Source: Przewalskia tangutica (taxonomy: Eukaryota > Streptophyta > Magnoliopsida > Solanales > Solanaceae). Taken from it: DNA of 64,000 nucleotides. The notes under the pieces were generated by a model, which was not told the origin of the DNA, did no database searches, and was given only the letters and a program-made list of their open reading frames with translations. The DNA lies in assembly GCA_029844215.1 (NCBI GenBank), contig JAQGDG010000161.1, positions 186,001-250,000 on the forward strand. The letters run 5' to 3'. Positions 61,074 through 64,000 of this stretch are shown piece by piece (position 1 is the stretch's first letter; each line of letters begins with the position of its first letter). The translations under genes were made by a program, and so were the position numbers.

Positions 61074-62729
61074 TGTTACACCCCGTAATTCAAGGACATG
61101 TTTAAGAGAATGTACGTAAGGAACACAAGACTTGAAATTGGTACGAAAGGAAGAATTGTTTTTCCGACGGAAAATCTTCCGAACGTCGGAAAGGAAAAAT
61201 GTTCGTTGGTGAGAATTAGATTCTCAAAAGGCATTATTTGAAGAGTATGGAACTTATTATCATTATGGAAATTTATTTTTTACGAATTTGGTCATGTGGG
61301 GCCCACCCGAGGAATTTTACGTTTTGTGGGGCCCACGAGGGTTACAAAATTTTATGGACGGATGGAAGGGCGACACGTGGCACCCCCCACATGGCTTGGT
61401 CGAATTAATGCAAGGGCAAGATGGTCATTTGACCATTGTAAAGATGAGCAAGTCTTGCTAGACTTGAGCTTGAGAAAGTTGACTAAGTCAAGAGCCACTT
61501 GGCTTGATCCCTTTCATACAAACATACCACGCGTTGTAATATGTAATCTCCAACGTGTTATATAATCATCCATGTAGCAAGACAAGGCTATTTTACACTT
61601 AGAAAATTGAAGAACCCTTGTTCTCGACCTTATCGCTTCCTGCCTGCATCCCGAATGGATGAAAATTTTCGTCATGTTAATTAGCCAAAAACTTTAACCC
61701 AAGGTCCCTAAGGGTATTGTAAGGATGTCTCAATAGAAAGATTTCGAAAACAACGCTTTAATGCTAGTCGCAAGGCTAAAACCTAAGATGTTCTTCAACT
61801 TTGAAGCTGGAAATAAGAGGAGTTTTTCACAAGCTTCTAAGGGTCGTAAATAATGATTGGAACGCTTGGAGTCTAAGGATCGACTTAGGGTTTTGGATCA
61901 TTTTGAGCTTTAGAGGTAATAATCTCCGCCTTGCTATTATAATTCAAGATTTCATGTTGTAGAGTTAGAAATGATCATGTGGATTATATTATGAAGAATG
62001 ATACGTGTTATGGAATATTTGAATGGAACTGAAAGTCGCATGATTTAGCCTTTAAGTTTTGTAATTCAATTTAGTTACTAGTTTAGTCGCCGATGTTATC
62101 TAAAGAGTTTATTAAGGTGGTTATAATTGCTGTTGTTTATGACTATATAACATGTTTGACCTAATAAGTTGGATTGAAAAAGAATTGGAAAGAACTTTGT
62201 GTTATCAATAAGTTAGCCGAGAATGACCTTGATTAAGGACTTAGTTGGTATTAATCATGGGGCAAATTTTACACGTATTGTAAGGCGGTAATCCCCTTTG
62301 ATTGGTTGTTGTATTGAGCCTTAAATGTGGCGTGTTTGGTTATTGAATTCGCCTTGAAAAAGGTGGCAAAGTATGTAGAAACAAAGGAAGTCATCCGATT
62401 TTCCGTAGAATTTAGTGACTTTGCACTTAGAATATTATACGCAGTTTGCAGGTTAATGGACGATACGCCATTATAGTGGAACTACTAAGTATAGCGTATT
62501 CTACTCAAGGATGGAATAGCTATCAAGGTTGAAGTACTTCGAGCATTTTGCTAATTGTCGATAATCGCCGCGAGGTATGTGAACCTCTTCCTTCTTTTGA
62601 CATGATTCTATGTATGGAATATACACGTGGTACTATTTCATGATTCCTTCTACTCTGAAGTTAAGAGGTATGTATGTTAATTTACTCTACGTAAAGGTTA
62701 TGTCTAAGTTATCCCAAGTCCTTACCAAG
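61074..62729 (+). mobile_element. Z: 5' part of a plus-strand LTR (P4 type)
   Basis: Starts TGTTACACCCCG and follows P4 LTR1 closely for 1.65 kb (gtgacacgtgg-like site at 61370, body phrases such as tcgccgcgaggtatgtgaacctcttcc at 62565-62591). W interrupts it at 62730. The remainder is outside the window. Confidence 0.75.
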
Positions 62730-63198
62730 TGTTATACCCCGTATTTCTAGAGTATGTACGCAGGGCGACGCATACAAAAGTTTAGCCTTGGTTAGGCATT
62801 ATGGACGATTTTGGGCACAACTCACAAAACGAATGGTTTTCCGACGAAACGCTTTACAAAACTTCAAGGGAAAATTCGCTATGTCATTTATATTTTTTAT
62901 GGATTTTTCCGAGAGATGGAACATTTTTGGTTAACGAGAGGTGACACTTGTCACCTCAAGTGGACGCAAAGTGGCTTTTGCCTGGACGATCGGCAAGGTT
63001 TTGGGGCATTAAACATGGTCATTGTTTCAGGAGGAATTGAGGAGCAGGGCAGGAACTTGGGAAATATTGGCCTCCACTTGCCCCCACTTGGCTTGATCAT
63101 GGCCATTGGTTTCTATAAATACCCTCCCTTTGAAGACTTATTCATTCACTCCACAAATCTCCAAGTCTTCAAACCCCTTCTTCCCTTGCAGCTTCCCC
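62730..63198 (+). mobile_element. W: 5' part of a plus-strand LTR (L0 type)
   Basis: Starts TGTTATACCCCGTATTTC and has a TATA box at 63114-63121, about 385 bp in. Like L0 and M1 it lacks the G-box segment. V interrupts it after 470 bp. Confidence 0.7.
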
Positions 63199-64000
63199 TA
63201 GTCACGATCTGCCTCGGCCCGTGGATCGTGCCTTACCGGCACCCAAGTAGTCATACATCGTAGTAATCAGCTGAAACATAAAGCAAGACATGAAACAGCT
63301 TTATAAAACAAGACACCGACATGTGAGAAAACACGCTTTCGCATATATATATAACCATGTTTTAGCAAGCTACATCCGACACTGCATAACATGACTACAG
63401 CACTTCTAAGAAAATATATAACTATGGCGGACAGTGGCCCCGCCATACCCCGATCAGCATAAAACTATCTACAACAGTGAGATCATACCAAAAAGTAGAG
63501 AGCCTCCAAGAGACGGAGCTCCGACACCAACGTAGATCCTAAGGACGCGATCTAGCACTGCTGCCCTTACCGCGGCATTAACGCAGCTTCAAGGAGGTCA
63601 AGACAACAGTACTAAGTATGCGAAATCAGAAAGTACTTAAATGAAAACATGTCATTTTTAAAACCAGCCATAAATATGTGTGAAACAACCAAGGAAACCG
63701 CATATAGTGCCACATCACAAACAAGAGCAACAATAGGTAATCAGAATACGCCTTGTCTAGGCCGCGAATGATCGAACAGGCCACTCGCCCACATCCTCAT
63801 TCTGCAAGCCTAATCTCGACTCCCGAGTCCGCATAGGCCACTCGCACGGGTCCGCATGAGGTATAACCCCGCATCGAGGGTAGCTACTCCCGCATCGCCC
63901 CGACTCGCCGTCCGCATGGCCACATAGACCGCATGAGGCATAACCCCGCATACTAACCTCGAACTCGTGAGCCCGCATAGGCCCCCGACCCGCATGAGGT
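63199..64000 (-). mobile_element. V: minus-strand LTR, 3' portion, cut by window end
   Basis: Begins with a reversed LTR end (tagtcacgatctgcc..., gtgccttaccggcac inverted repeat at 63227-63241). It shows the body phrases ggcggacagtggccccgccata and the GATGCGGG-type minisatellite (reversed) from 63757 to the window edge, so it belongs with L0 and P1. Confidence 0.7.
63757..64000 (-). repeat. GATGCGGG-type minisatellite in V
   Basis: Reversed repeats of cccgcatgagg, ggccactcgc and gcatgaggtataacccc every 30-60 bp. Same type as L0 2226-2480. Confidence 0.75.

Noticed and set aside
62811..63263. 150-codon plus-strand open frame
   Set aside because: Begins in the W LTR and ends in the V LTR, so it is a chance frame across an insertion junction.

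Overview
The window is plant nuclear heterochromatin made entirely of nested LTR retrotransposons. I see no host gene, tRNA, rRNA, CRISPR array or bacterial signal. The plant assignment rests on four things: a Ty3/gypsy protease and a gag CCHC finger of plant type, primer-binding sites matching the start of the usual tRNA-iMet site (TGGTATC), TATAAATA promoters inside LTRs, and 3.3-3.7 kb LTRs inserted in one another. A dicot with a large genome is my guess; the clade cannot be fixed from this sequence.

Layout (my labels). The oldest visible layer is H, a minus-strand gypsy gag-protease fragment at 39443-40432, with a scrap at 3056-3066. L0 (+) lies to its left: internal tail 1-651, 3' LTR 662-3055. 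M1 (-) entered H at 3067-39437, with perfect CCTAG duplications at 3062-3066 and 39438-39442. Inside M1 are P1 (+, 8571-18011) and P2 (+, 18900-36763), and inside P2 is P3 (+, 20573-29683). To the right of H are a minus LTR piece X (40433-41093) and a minus LTR Y (41094-41868 and 58464-61073). Y is split by P4 (+, 41869-58463), and P4 is split by M2 (-, 48496-57484). The right edge stacks Z (+, 61074-62729), W (+, 62730-63198) and V (-, 63199-64000), all cut by the window or by each other.

M1, P1, P2, P3 and M2 share one plan. Long LTRs flank an internal region of only 2.0-2.3 kb. That region has a PBS next to the LTR end, a decayed gag starting with Met-Pro-Pro, roughly 0.5-1 kb without recognisable coding, an inverted repeat built on AACATTCG/CGAATGTT, and a purine tract abutting the 3' LTR. 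No protease, reverse transcriptase, RNase H or integrase is visible in them. They look like non-autonomous gag-only or LARD-like elements that would need enzymes from a relative such as H.

Most interesting: every long LTR carries a minisatellite cassette at the same relative place, but the repeat unit differs between subfamilies. Three of the five resolvable insertions fall in or beside such a cassette. LTR ends carry conserved hairpins next to the PBS. A caution applies throughout: sister LTRs differ by many small changes concentrated at TTG, CTG, TGG and CCGG-like sites. This may be consensus error in methylated repeats, so broken frames and LTR ages should not be taken at face value.
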